Below are positions 12,964-18,985 of a stretch of DNA of 36,052 nt, piece after piece. Under the pieces are notes generated by a model. The model saw only the letters and a program-made list of their open reading frames with translations, did not search any database and was not told the DNA's origin. Numbering within the stretch: the stretch's first letter is position 1; each line of letters opens with the position of its first letter. The stretch is taken from the NCBI GenBank assembly GCA_964418595.1, contig CAYQMF010000063.1, positions 1-36,052 of the forward strand. Reading direction: 5' to 3'. This DNA is from CAYQMF01 sp964418595 (GTDB lineage: Bacteria; Planctomycetota; UBA1135; UBA2386). The position numbers and the translations under genes were made by a program.

Positions 12964-13368
12964 CTAGGGGTTGAAGTTGAGACTCGCTGAGATGAAGGCG
13001 TCGGCCGTCGCGGTACCAGACGTGATCTCCAGGTCGTACTGCACGCGTAACCACCGCCAGCCCCTGGGGCTGTCGTGGAACACGGCCTCAGACGCTCCGA
13101 TGACCCGCCCCGCACCCGTACCACTGATCGGGATCTCCACGCCCATGGGCGATGAGATGGGCAAGGGAAACCAGGTCACGCCGTCGTTGCCAGCCAGCAC
13201 CTTCGCCCTCAGGGTCACCATTGCCGTCGCGCTGAACTCGACGCTCTTGAGCGTGACCGAGAGGCTCCCGGAGCGGGTTCCGGTCGCGTCCAGGAGTTGC
13301 ACGAACACCTGTGCCGGCGTCGCTGACGTCGCCTGCATCCACATGTCGTTGATGTTGGACTGTGCCAT
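12964..13368 (-). CDS. Array protein, G-S-N-D-x3-W family (member B)
   Basis: 134 residues from ATG 13368, 21 bases after the previous stop, with CGAGGGAAA upstream. The N terminus M-A-Q-S-N-I-N-D-M resembles members A and F. The signature is slightly altered to L-A-G-N-D-G-V-T-W (G60, N61, D62, W66). It is followed by W-R-W-L-R-V-Q-Y, the conserved penultimate strand, and the ending F-I-S-A-S-L-N-F-N-P. No signal peptide, transmembrane segment or cysteine is present. The lack of catalytic-type residues suggests a structural or binding role. Function unknown. Confidence 0.7.
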   Translation of the reverse strand: MAQSNINDMWMQATSATPAQVFVQLLDATGTRSGSLSVTLKSVEFSATAMVTLRAKVLAGNDGVTWFPLPISSPMGVEIPISGTGAGRVIGASEAVFHDSPRGWRWLRVQYDLEITSGTATADAFISASLNFNP

Positions 13369-13389
13369 GGGTTCACGTTTCCCTCGAGT

Positions 13390-13788
13390 TCAAGTTCCCG
13401 TGTTGAGGTGCGCGCTCAGCAAGACCCTACGCCCGGCCTTGAGTTCGTCACCGTCCCCGTACAAAACCCACTTGACCCTCACGTACGCGCTCGCGACTGC
13501 GATCGGTTCGTCCATCGGGTCGAGAACAACGAACGTGTGCGGTGCCACGGCGAGGAGGCTACTCACGACGCCGACCGTCAGCCACGTGGTCAGATCGTTG
13601 CTGCCCTCGACGACCGCGGCGAGCTGGAACCCGGTGCCGACGATCCGCTGCACCACGCCGCTCACACTCACGAGCGATGCATCCAGCATCGCAATCGGCT
13701 GCGAGAACTCGGCGCCGAGGTAGTACTCGCTGCCCTCCACCAGCACGGTTGCCAGGTCCAGGTCCGAAGCGATCTGGGTCGCGGTCAT
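13390..13788 (-). CDS. Array protein, G-S-N-D-x3-W family (member C)
   Basis: 132 residues. The start ATG 13788 overlaps the upstream stop as ATGA; in-frame codons extend to 13884 but are inside the preceding gene. The N terminus M-T-A-T-Q-I-A-S-D-L-D-L-A-T is the long-leader type shared with D, E and G. The core reads F-Q-L-A-A-V-V-E-G-S-N-D-L-T-T-W (N64, D65, W69), then Y-V-R-V-K-W-V-L-Y and the ending V-L-L-S-A-H-L-N-T-G-T. It is most similar to its immediate neighbour D, consistent with local tandem duplication followed by divergence. Function unknown. Confidence 0.75.
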   Translation of the reverse strand: MTATQIASDLDLATVLVEGSEYYLGAEFSQPIAMLDASLVSVSGVVQRIVGTGFQLAAVVEGSNDLTTWLTVGVVSSLLAVAPHTFVVLDPMDEPIAVASAYVRVKWVLYGDGDELKAGRRVLLSAHLNTGT

Positions 13789-14207
13789 GCGGCAGCCTCC
13801 GTCACGGCGCTCAAGACGGCACTGAGGAGCACGGTCTGCCCCGCGTCCAGCGGAGGCGAACCAGACGGGGGATAGAGGACCCACATGACGCGACCGAAGG
13901 CGTAGGGGACGACGATGGCGCCTCCCGCGCCTCCGATCGCCTCCGTGCGGGGGAGAGGATCACCGGCCGCGAACAGGACCGGGGCATCCATGGTGTGCCA
14001 CGTGGAGAGGTCGTTGCTGCCCTGCACCCAGGCAGCCAGCTCGAATTCGGCGCCCGTGGCACGCTGTAGCACGACGCTGATCGTCACCACCGCGCGCGCC
14101 GGCATCGCGACGGGATGCGAGCACTCGACTCCGACGTAGTTGCCGGAGGTCGGAGGGACCTCCAGGGTCTGCACGAGAAGATCCTGGGCGATCTGGATCA
14201 CGGTCAT
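13785..14207 (-). CDS. Array protein, G-S-N-D-x3-W family (member D)
   Basis: 140 residues. ATG 14207 overlaps the upstream stop by four bases (ATGA) and its own stop overlaps the next start in the same way, so translation is coupled on both sides. The N terminus M-T-V-I-Q-I-A-Q-D-L-L-V and Y-V-G-V-E-C-S-H-P-V-A match C and G. The core reads F-E-L-A-A-W-V-Q-G-S-N-D-L-S-T-W (N65, D66, W70), with the later strand R-V-M-W-V-L-Y and the ending V-L-L-S-A-V-L. A proline-rich loop (P-P-S-G-S-P-P) lies before the last strand. Function unknown. Confidence 0.75.
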   Translation of the reverse strand: MTVIQIAQDLLVQTLEVPPTSGNYVGVECSHPVAMPARAVVTISVVLQRATGAEFELAAWVQGSNDLSTWHTMDAPVLFAAGDPLPRTEAIGGAGGAIVVPYAFGRVMWVLYPPSGSPPLDAGQTVLLSAVLSAVTEAAA

Positions 14208-14698
14208 CGCGGTCGATCCTCCATCAGCCCGATGTGCGCAGTGATCCAGACGCTGAGTCCCGCCACCAGCGGCGGCGGTGGCACCGGCGGATCCGGGGGC
14301 ACGTTCGGGTCCACGGGGTAGAGCGTCCAGCGCACGCGCAACCAGCGCAGGCCGGTCACGGCGACGGTGTCACTGCGGAACACGTTGGGCGCCTTCGAAC
14401 GGCGCTTGAAGTTGGCGTCGAACGCAGAGGCGATCAGCGTGTCGGCCGGTGCGCCGATCCGATGCCAGGTCCATCGGTCGTTGCTACCCTCGATCTCCAG
14501 GCGGAGTTGGAACTGGAGTTGATCGTGGTTCGCGCCATCCTTGGTCTCCGTGGCCATCTGAACCACGCCGGAGACCACCACCTCCCGCACCCCCGCCGCC
14601 GGCACGGCCGTGGATGCATCGACTCCGAAGTACGTGCTGGAGCCGGGGACCACCTCCGTGGCGATCGAGACGTCGTTGGCGATCTCGACGGCGTTCAT
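14204..14698 (-). CDS. Array protein, G-S-N-D-x3-W family (member E)
   Basis: 164 residues, the longest of the compact members. ATG 14698 follows the upstream TGA by one base, and the stop overlaps the next ATG. The N terminus M-N-A-V-E-I-A-N-D-V-S-I-A-T-E-V-V-P-G-S is of the long-leader type. The core reads L-R-L-E-I-E-G-S-N-D-R-W-T-W (N73, D74, W78), then R-W-L-R-V-R-W-T-L-Y-P. A poly-proline loop (about 12 prolines in 20 residues) precedes the final strand W-I-T-A-H-I. The extra length comes from two loops, one charged (D-G-A-N-H-D-Q) and one basic (K-R-R-S-K). Function unknown. Confidence 0.75.
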   Translation of the reverse strand: MNAVEIANDVSIATEVVPGSSTYFGVDASTAVPAAGVREVVVSGVVQMATETKDGANHDQLQFQLRLEIEGSNDRWTWHRIGAPADTLIASAFDANFKRRSKAPNVFRSDTVAVTGLRWLRVRWTLYPVDPNVPPDPPVPPPPLVAGLSVWITAHIGLMEDRPR

Positions 14699-14699
14699 T

Positions 14700-15119
14700 T
14701 CAACCGCCTACGTGCAGGGTTGAGGTGACGAGTACGCTGGCGACGTTGGTGTGGTACGCGTTCGTCGTCGAACGCAATCGGTAGCGCAGGCGCACCCACG
14801 CCCATCCTCCCAGTGCCATGCCCTTCTTCTCCTTGGCGTCCTTGCTCCCATCGGCCAGGGAGGGGAACTGCATGTCCGTGGCAGTCGCGTCCACGTCTCG
14901 CCAGTTCGCGAGGTCGTTGCTGCCCTCCAGGTCAACGTCGAGCACGAGGGCGCTGACGCCTCCGACGCGCGTCGTCTTCAGCGTCACCGCGAACGCGGCC
15001 ATCTGCGCACCCTCCGTGCTCAGGACCTGGACATGCTCGATGCCTGGAACCCCCTGCGGTGTGCCGCCGGCACTCCAGTCGGTACTGATGACCATGTCGT
15101 TGGCGGTTGAGCTTCGCAT
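14700..15119 (-). CDS. Array protein, G-S-N-D-x3-W family (member F)
   Basis: 139 residues from ATG 15119, twelve bases after the upstream stop. The N terminus M-R-S-S-T-A-N-D-M-V-I-S-T-D-W resembles members A and B. The core reads D-V-D-L-E-G-S-N-D-L-A-N-W-R-D-V (N68, D69, W73), followed by a charged loop (K-D-A-K-E-K-K) and W-A-W-V-R-L-R-Y-R-L, with the ending V-L-V-T-S-T-L-H-V-G-G. No export signal is visible. Function unknown. Confidence 0.75.
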   Translation of the reverse strand: MRSSTANDMVISTDWSAGGTPQGVPGIEHVQVLSTEGAQMAAFAVTLKTTRVGGVSALVLDVDLEGSNDLANWRDVDATATDMQFPSLADGSKDAKEKKGMALGGWAWVRLRYRLRSTTNAYHTNVASVLVTSTLHVGG

Positions 15120-15131
15120 CGTCTGTCGTTC

Positions 15132-15584
15132 TCAGGTTCGGTACATCTCGATCTGCGCGGTGACCACCACCCAGTCGCTGGCCAGCACGGCGCCGGCGCC
15201 CGCGGACAGGATCCACTTCACGCGCACGAGGGGAAACAAGACGGCGCCAGAAGGGTCGGTCGGCGCGAGCGTGAACGTCACGGGCAGGTCCACTCCAGTC
15301 CCGGGAACCTCGACAACGCCAAGCGGAACCCACACGGCCGGGTAGTAGAACCGGTACGGCGGGGGTGGCCTATCCGGGCTCACTCGCCCCGACGGCCAGC
15401 CAGTCTGGATCTGGGCCCAGCAAGCCAGCGCGCTCCGGCTGCGCGCCTGCAGGGTACCGGCCAGGCGCACGAAAAGACCCGTCGTCACCACCGGCGATGA
15501 CATCTCGACGCCGACGTATGTGGCCGTCCCGGGAACCTCGCGCGCGGCGATGAGCAGGTCGTCGGCAACGGTGACGTTCGTCAC
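15132..15584 (-). CDS. First large array protein (member G), signature motif lost
   Basis: 150 residues from GTG 15584, which overlaps the stop of a 27-codon ORF as GTGA. An ATG-initiated extension to 15953 would run into the oxygenase gene and is rejected. V-T-N-V-T-V-A-D-D-L-L-I-A and Y-V-G-V-E-M-S-S-P-V align with the N termini of C, D and E. Where those have L-A-A-W-V-x-G-S-N-D-x-x-x-W, this has L-A-C-W-A-Q-I-Q-T-G-W, so the strand is kept but G-S-N-D is gone. The later strand V-R-V-K-W-I-L and the ending V-V-V-T-A-Q-I are conserved. It is a diverged paralogue of unknown function at the head of the operon. Confidence 0.7.
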   Translation of the reverse strand: MTNVTVADDLLIAAREVPGTATYVGVEMSSPVVTTGLFVRLAGTLQARSRSALACWAQIQTGWPSGRVSPDRPPPPYRFYYPAVWVPLGVVEVPGTGVDLPVTFTLAPTDPSGAVLFPLVRVKWILSAGAGAVLASDWVVVTAQIEMYRT

Positions 15585-15664
15585 GCTCTCGCCCCCTGCT
15601 CGCCAACGCCAGCCGTGACTGCCACGGCAAGCCTCGCGCGGTGGTTGTGGATCTCGTCGGTCAT
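15581..15664 (-). CDS. Possible 27-residue leader ORF of the array operon
   Basis: A short ORF, M-T-D-E-I-H-N-H-R-A-R-L-A onwards, starts at ATG 15664 with GGCAGGG directly upstream. It ends in TGA at 15581-15583, overlapping the GTG of the next gene (GTGA). The overlap style matches four other junctions in this window, suggesting translational coupling. No hydrophobic segment or known motif is seen. It could be a leader peptide, a tiny structural gene or chance; coding status is unproven. Confidence 0.35.
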   Translation of the reverse strand: MTDEIHNHRARLAVAVTAGVGEQGARA

Positions 15665-15701
15665 CCCTGCCTTCGAAACTGGTCCTGCGTCTACCAGAGA
15701 A

Positions 15702-15719
15702 GGGAAGGGAAGGGAAGGG
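15702..15719 (+). repeat. (GGGAA)n tract, possible G-quadruplex
   Basis: Four GGG tracts at 15702, 15707, 15712 and 15717 are each separated by AA on the plus strand, giving CCCTT repeats on the minus strand. The tract lies in the only sizeable gap upstream of the array operon (15665-15778), about 40 bases before the leader ORF. The sequence satisfies the simple G3N1-7 quadruplex rule. A TTGACG hexamer further upstream (minus strand, near 15757) has no convincing -10 partner. Confidence 0.5.
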
Positions 15720-15778
15720 AAAACTGTTACTCATTGCCGCATCGGGAGTTGGAGCGGCGTCAACCAGTGCTTTCCCCT

Positions 15779-16648
15779 TCATTCCTCGCCACTCTCCGCG
15801 CGCACCGTGCCCTCCGGCGGTCCCAATCCCTCGATCTCGTATCCCGCCGGATGGCTGCGCGTCCCCCGCGCCGTCCGCAGCAGCGGCCGACGGCGCCGTG
15901 GCAACCCACGCAGCATCCATGCCCGTGCGCGCAGCGCCGCGGGCACCAGCCACCGAAGGGCGCGGGAAGGCTCCGGGAGCCCAAACGCGGCACGCAGGGG
16001 CGCATCGAGCAACGCGTGGATGCAGCGCCGCGCCATGCCCCGCAGCGGCCGCGGCGCCCAGCGCACGAACAGTTCGCGCGTGGCGAGCGCGACGCGCGTG
16101 CTCGCCTCCGTGCGGCGATAGTGCTCGCGCTCATGGGCCTGCATGAACGCGTCGAACGCGCCGAGATCCATGGGGATGTCGCGGATGCCCATGCCCTCGC
16201 CCACGCCGCGCCAGAAACAGAACCAGGCCGTGCGCTCCGCGTCGGTCAGCCGCCGCCAGCCGAAGCGCTGGTTCCAGGCAATGGGCACGAACACGAAGGT
16301 CGCCAGCACATACAGGAAGTCTTCATTGCGGATGGAGAAGCGACCGTGCAGCGCATTGATCCGCGCCAGGGCCCGCCGGCCGCGCTCGCTCCGGTAGCCG
16401 TGCTCCATCAGCTCGCTCACGAGCAGGTCGGTGTCGTCGTAGCGTCGCTGGGCGCGCGCCTCGAACTCGCCCGTGGCCGCGAGCAGCCCGCCGATGGTCG
16501 GCACCGCGAAGGTCCGGAACAGCGCCAGCTCCAGGGCGCGCGTCGTGTCGAAGGGGAAGTCCTGGCGGCACGACAGGAGCACGATCCGTTCGTGGTCGGC
16601 AACCGGATCGAGGCGCGCGATCTCGCGCAGCGCGGGCGAGGAGACCAT
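15779..16648 (-). CDS. MpaB/rubber-oxygenase family protein (DUF2236)
   Basis: 289 residues from ATG 16648; further upstream codons are in the divergent intergenic region. The conserved pattern of the family is visible: D-P-V-A-D-H-E-R-I near the start, L-F-R-T-F-A-V-P, R-I-N-A-L-H-G-R-F-S-I-x-N-E-D-F-L-Y-V-L-A-T-F around 100-125, then E-R-T-A-W-F-x-F-W-R-x-V-G-E-G-M-G-I and I-P. The family includes the haem-dependent latex-clearing protein Lcp and fungal MpaB oxygenases. The H-G-R-F and central R/H residues would be the haem-pocket candidates. The C-terminal 60 residues are very Arg-rich (R-R-R-R-P-L-L-R). No export signal is visible. Physiological substrate unknown. It is divergent from the O-methyltransferase (84-base gap). 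Confidence 0.8.
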   Translation of the reverse strand: MVSSPALREIARLDPVADHERIVLLSCRQDFPFDTTRALELALFRTFAVPTIGGLLAATGEFEARAQRRYDDTDLLVSELMEHGYRSERGRRALARINALHGRFSIRNEDFLYVLATFVFVPIAWNQRFGWRRLTDAERTAWFCFWRGVGEGMGIRDIPMDLGAFDAFMQAHEREHYRRTEASTRVALATRELFVRWAPRPLRGMARRCIHALLDAPLRAAFGLPEPSRALRWLVPAALRARAWMLRGLPRRRRPLLRTARGTRSHPAGYEIEGLGPPEGTVRAESGEE

Positions 16649-16732
16649 GGCGGCCGCGGATGGTAGCGGCCCACCCCGGCGCCGATCGAGCGGGCTCTGT
16701 CCCCGCCCACCGCCTTGCCCGATCATCCGCGC

Positions 16733-17383
16733 ATGTCCTCCACCTCCACCCTCGTCACGGCCGAGCACTTCGCCTACCTCGCCGCGCGCACCCGCCAAGA
16801 GCCCCCAGACCTCGCCCGCCTGCGCACCGCCGCCGCGGCCGCGGGTCTGCCGCGCATCCACATCGCGTGGGAGCAGGCGAGCTTCGTGCAGATCCTCCTG
16901 CAGCTCGCCGGCGCGCGGACCGTGATCGAGGTCGGCACGCTCGGCGGCTACTCGGCGCTGGCGATGGCGCGCGCGCTCCCGGCGGGCGGCAGGGTGCACA
17001 CGATCGAGTATTCACCGAAGCACGCGACCTTCGCGCGCGACTTCCTGGCCGGCTGCGAGGCCGGCGACCGCGTCACCGTCCACACCGGCGCCGGCGCCGA
17101 CGTACTGCCGACCTTCGCCGACGGCTCCGCCGACGCGATGTTCCTCGACGCCGACAAGGGCGGCTATCCGGTGTATCTGCGCCACGCCCTGCGCCTGCTG
17201 CGCCAGGGCGGCTTGTTCCTCGCCGACAATGCCTTCGCGTTCGGGGAGTTGCTCGCCGAGAACCCCAGGGACCGCGAGGTCGGCGCCGTGCGCGCCTTCA
17301 ACGACCTGATGGCGAAGGAGCGCGGACTGCACGCGGTGATCGTGCCGCTCGGCGACGGGTGCTGGGTGGGCGTGAAGGTGTGA
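16733..17383 (+). CDS. SAM-dependent O-methyltransferase (CCoAOMT-like)
   Basis: 216 residues from ATG 16733; a TTG six codons upstream is an alternative, and neither has a clear ribosome-binding site. Class I methyltransferase motifs are in order: V-I-E-V-G-T-L-G-G-Y-S-A-L-A-M-A (motif I), I-E-Y-S-P-K-H-A at motif II, M-F-L-D-A-D-K-G-G-Y at the metal/substrate-binding post-motif region, and G-G-L-F-L-A-D-N-A. These are characteristic of the divalent-metal-dependent caffeoyl-CoA/catechol O-methyltransferase family (Methyltransf_3). The length is normal for the family. The likely role is methylation of a catechol-type hydroxyl on a small molecule; the substrate is unknown. Divergent from the MpaB-like oxygenase, which may or may not share its pathway. 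Confidence 0.88.
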   Translation: MSSTSTLVTAEHFAYLAARTRQEPPDLARLRTAAAAAGLPRIHIAWEQASFVQILLQLAGARTVIEVGTLGGYSALAMARALPAGGRVHTIEYSPKHATFARDFLAGCEAGDRVTVHTGAGADVLPTFADGSADAMFLDADKGGYPVYLRHALRLLRQGGLFLADNAFAFGELLAENPRDREVGAVRAFNDLMAKERGLHAVIVPLGDGCWVGVKV

Positions 17384-17410
17384 GGCTCCGGTCGGCATCG
17401 GCGGCAGCAA

Positions 17411-18074
17411 TCAGTCCGGCATCGCCAGACGACGCATCCGTTCCCGCAGAGCGTCCCGATACGCAGTCAGCTCGGCCGCCGAAAGCGGCGACAGCATCTG
17501 AGGAAGGGGTTCGACGGGGAACTGCCCGAGAAGCCATGCCCGGATCCCGGGGTCGATCCCCGCATCCTTGCGCAGGGCCAGACCCAGGTCGCTCTCCGGC
17601 GGGTGTCCGGCGCGGTCGAGGAACAGGAGGTCGACGAGATCGCGCGGCTCGGAACGGGAGAGGATGCAGGTGAGCTTGGCCGCACGCAGGTCGGCGAGCG
17701 ACTGGACGACGATGCCCTCGATCGGGGGCGGCGGTGCTTCGATGTCGGGCGTACCCGCGAACACGACGTCGAGCTCGGTGGCAATGGCCCCGACGCGGAT
17801 GCGCGCGCGGATGAACGATGAACGTGCCCGCGTCCAGCACGACCTCCGCGGTCGCTTTCGCAACAGCAGCCGCCGCCGGCAGATCACGGAGCAGGCCGCG
17901 CACGTCGTCGCGCGCGACGCACACGAGGTCCACGCCGCGCGACAGCCGATGCGCGAGGTAGGCACCGCTCAACGCGGAGCCACCTCCCAGCCGGCAGGGC
18001 ACGCGCGCCTGGCAGGCGCGGATGAGGGCCAGCAACTCGTCGGGCACGACGCGACGGTCGAAGGAACTACGCAC
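17411..18074 (-). pseudogene. Frameshifted nucleotidyltransferase-like gene (AbiEii-type)
   Basis: Reading starts at GTG 18074, overlapping the upstream stop by 8 bases. The N-terminal part (V-P-D-E-L-L-A-L-I, G-G-G-S-A-L-S-G-A-Y-L-A-H-R-L-S-R-G-V-D-L-V) is in one frame. The C-terminal part (T-E-L-D-V-V-F-A-G, L-A-D-L-R-A-A-K-L, P-R-D-L-V-D-L-L-F-L-D) is in another. The switch falls on a perfect 7-bp tandem duplication at 17810-17823. Removing one copy joins the halves into a continuous 218-residue protein reading D-A-G-T-F-I-R-A-R-I-R-V. The expected S-x-D-x-D metal motif is also partly degraded (S-R-G-V-D-L-V). The intact form would belong to the AbiEii/DUF1814-like nucleotidyltransferases and pair with the small gene upstream. 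Probably inactive unless the duplication is a sequencing error. Confidence 0.75.
17810..17823. repeat. 7-bp tandem duplication causing a frameshift
   Basis: GATGAAC occurs twice in direct succession (17810-17816 and 17817-17823). The extra seven bases shift the frame of the minus-strand nucleotidyltransferase-like gene. Deleting one copy gives a gene length divisible by three and continuous family-like sequence. Confidence 0.85.
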
Positions 18075-18393
18075 CGCGCGCCTTCGCGGGGGGCCACACC
18101 GGTTCCGGCAGACCCAACAGGAAGGCCCAACGGGCGCGCGTGCGGCCGAGGTGGCGGATCAGGTCCGGCCACGCGTGGCGGATCTCCGCCGGCGTGACGA
18201 ACAACCAGACGTCGCGGGTGTTGGCCTCGCGGAGCAGCGCCCCCATCCAGTAGGCGCGTTCGTTCGGGTCGTGCGACCGGAGGTGGCGCTTGAGGTCACC
18301 GACGGTCGCGTTGGTCCACCACAGGAAGTACGGCCGGATCTCATCGCACTCAAGTTCCGGCGAAGTGGCTGGCAGGCGGTGCGGCGGCGACAT
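18067..18393 (-). CDS. Small conserved partner of the nucleotidyltransferase gene
   Basis: 108 residues from ATG 18393 (M-S-P-P-H-R-L-P-A-T-S-P-E-L); upstream in-frame codons to 18567 look non-coding. Conserved-looking segments are P-Y-F-L-W-W-T-N-A-T-V, L-K-R-H-L-R-S, N-E-R-A-Y-W-M-G-A-L-L-R-E-A-N-T-R-D-V-W and W-P-P-A. From memory, small proteins of this type are common in genomes like this directly upstream of nucleotidyltransferase-like genes, in the arrangement of a toxin-antitoxin or two-gene defence cassette; this is recollection, not a search. The 8-base overlap with the downstream gene supports coupling. If the downstream gene is dead, this is an orphaned partner that is still open. 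Confidence 0.7.
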   Translation of the reverse strand: MSPPHRLPATSPELECDEIRPYFLWWTNATVGDLKRHLRSHDPNERAYWMGALLREANTRDVWLFVTPAEIRHAWPDLIRHLGRTRARWAFLLGLPEPVWPPAKARGA

Positions 18394-18580
18394 GCGGCGC
18401 GGGACTCTACGAGTTCTGTGCCGCCGGACGGCCTGGGACTCGAAGAACCTCACCCGGTCCAGGCCGAGGTGGGCAAAGACCGCACACGGTCTCCACCTGG
18501 ACGAGCAAGCGCCTCCACCCAGGAGGTCTGAGGATCCAGGACCTTCGCGACTCCGTGCAACGTGCAACTCAGAGTCCCAG

Positions 18581-18985
18581 CTACGGGTGCTCAGCTACAA
18601 GAAACCGCCGCTCCGCCCACTGCACACCGATCGTCATCAGTCCAAGCGCCGATATGATGCCCAAATGCACCCGTCTTGATAGCGGCCACGCTCCAAAGCA
18701 GCCACATGTACCTGACGACTCTCCCTTCAGCACCAGATACATCCCGGCCACTGCCAAGCCGCTGATCAACAGCCAGAGACTCAAGTCCCGCCAGCGCGAC
18801 CAGACCAGGATGCAGAACGCGACTTCGACCACCGAGACCACATAGTACATCTCCATGGCAAGCCAATACTCGGGATCGTATCCGTGCAGGAACTTGATCG
18901 CGGCAGAAGTAGCCAGCAAGCCGACGATACCGGTCCGTAGGACTACGGATGAAAGCGAATACCAGAACCTCGGAGCCGACATCAT
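18581..18985 (-). CDS. MauE/DoxX-like membrane protein with C-x-C-F-G motif
   Basis: 134 residues. ATG 18985 overlaps the upstream stop (ATGATG, TGA at 18982-18984). Four transmembrane helices are apparent: ~11-30, ~47-62, ~68-87 and ~104-122. A-A-I-K-F-L sits at the end of helix 1 and G-T-C-G-C-F-G (C94, C96) just before helix 4. This layout and the G-x-C-G-C-F-G signature are those of MauE/DoxX-type proteins. MauE itself is needed for maturation of the disulfide-rich small subunit of methylamine dehydrogenase. Here no mau structural gene is present, but a 12-cysteine exported protein lies two genes upstream. A role in passing electrons or disulfides across the membrane is inferred. Confidence 0.75.
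   Translation of the reverse strand: MMSAPRFWYSLSSVVLRTGIVGLLATSAAIKFLHGYDPEYWLAMEMYYVVSVVEVAFCILVWSRWRDLSLWLLISGLAVAGMYLVLKGESSGTCGCFGAWPLSRRVHLGIISALGLMTIGVQWAERRFLVAEHP

Noticed and set aside
9507..15664. Calling the array a prophage, tailocin or gene transfer agent
   Set aside because: No terminase, portal, capsid, sheath, tape-measure, lysis, integrase or attachment site could be seen, and both flanks are ordinary genes. The resemblance rests on one short motif.
15132..15953. Longer start for the first array gene
   Set aside because: It would overlap the MpaB-like gene by 175 bases. The GTG at 15584 gives an N terminus aligning with its paralogues.
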